This document shows positions 5,551 to 5,873 of a stretch of DNA of 5,873 nucleotides, piece after piece. The notes under the pieces are model-generated. The model had not been told where the DNA came from. It saw only the letters and a program-made list of their open reading frames with translations, and did no database searches. The position numbers and the translations under genes are program-made. The DNA is from Synechococcus sp. MED850 (GTDB lineage Bacteria; Cyanobacteriota; Cyanobacteriia; PCC-6307; Cyanobiaceae), in assembly GCA_002700765.1 (NCBI GenBank), contig PAEP01000020.1:105135-111007 (forward strand), in the 5' to 3' direction. Position 1 is the stretch's first letter, and each line of letters starts with the position of its first letter.

Positions 5551-5873
5551 GCCTCGATCCTCACCCCATCGGAGCGCAACGGACAAGCCCAGGCTCTGAG
5601 ACCGGCGCGTTCAAGCTGAGGTCGCAGCTGCTCTTCAGCCTGGAGACACCCGGCGAGATCGGCGAAGAGTGCGAAACAACTCGGCCCGGAGCCGCTCATC
5701 GCAACCGCCAAGGTGTTGGGCAGCGTTTGCAGCAACGCCAGGGCGCCTTGAACGGCCGCTGTTTCCGGCTCCACCACAGCCTGCAGATCATTGCGAAGAG
5801 GGGGCGGAGAATCCGAGCGCAATGGTTTTAACCAAGTGGCACTCCTGAGGTCAGAACGCCTCTGCTCAAAAGC
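5547..5873 (-). CDS. ispE: 4-diphosphocytidyl-2-C-methyl-D-erythritol kinase, C-terminal part
   Basis: Only the last 108 residues are present; the frame stays open to the window edge, and the rest lies beyond it. IspE phosphorylates CDP-methylerythritol with ATP in the MEP pathway, which supplies isoprenoid precursors for carotenoids, phytol and quinones. The visible part is the GHMP-kinase C-terminal domain: P-P-L-R-N-D-L-Q (24-31 of the fragment), the region IspE proteins use just after the central domain, and [12 protein letters not shown] (58-69), the glycine-rich GHMP motif 3 that helps hold the nucleotide phosphates. It ends R-S-D-G-V-R-I-E-A, and its TGA overlaps the DUF3082 ATG. Nothing is broken within the visible portion. 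Other GHMP kinases are less likely given the L-R-N-D-L motif and the neighbouring genes. Confidence 0.92.
   Translation of the reverse strand, partial: AFEQRRSDLRSATWLKPLRSDSPPPLRNDLQAVVEPETAAVQGALALLQTLPNTLAVAMSGSGPSCFALFADLAGCLQAEEQLRPQLERAGLRAWACPLRSDGVRIEA

Overview
The window looks like part of a marine picocyanobacterial chromosome, most likely Synechococcus or a close Cyanobium/Prochlorococcus relative. The basis is the presence of two families I know as cyanobacterial (DUF2808 and DUF3082), cyanobacterial-type SecD and SecF, and the gene order ispE, DUF3082, pdhB, secD, secF, which I recall from marine Synechococcus. Species cannot be fixed by eye. Every gene I support is on the minus strand, so transcription runs from high to low coordinates.

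Positions 5873 to 1393 hold a tightly packed, GC-rich set of genes (about 57-60 % GC in lines counted by hand). In transcription order they are: the C-terminal end of ispE (cut by the window edge); a DUF3082 membrane protein whose ATG overlaps the ispE stop as ATGA; a 31-codon single-helix microprotein ORF; pdhB, the pyruvate dehydrogenase E1 beta subunit, which starts with GTG; secD, 4 nt after pdhB; secF, 3 nt after secD; and a 71-residue two-helix membrane protein whose GTG start overlaps the secF stop. The spacing suggests one transcript with translational coupling. SecD and SecF form the accessory complex that uses the proton gradient to help the Sec translocon move proteins out of the cytoplasm. 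PdhB and IspE are linked in metabolism: pyruvate dehydrogenase and the MEP isoprenoid pathway both draw on pyruvate. They have no obvious mechanistic link to SecDF.

Positions 1392 to 1 differ sharply. GC falls to about 38-45 %, spacing opens up, and the only confident gene is a secreted DUF2808 protein (613 to 89) with a signal peptide and a plausible promoter of its own. Between the 71-residue gene and the DUF2808 gene lie about 780 bases with no convincing gene. They hold a weak 49-codon ORF that may be a broken small membrane protein, some open stretches on both strands that I do not believe, a 12-bp palindrome and a weak hairpin. The composition break coincides with the end of the operon, which suggests a core block next to a more variable segment.

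I found no tRNA, rRNA, CRISPR array, insertion sequence or convincing intrinsic terminator. The points most worth following are the two small membrane proteins inside the sec/pdh operon and the possible frameshifted small gene. I do not see clear evidence for a wholly new multi-gene system.
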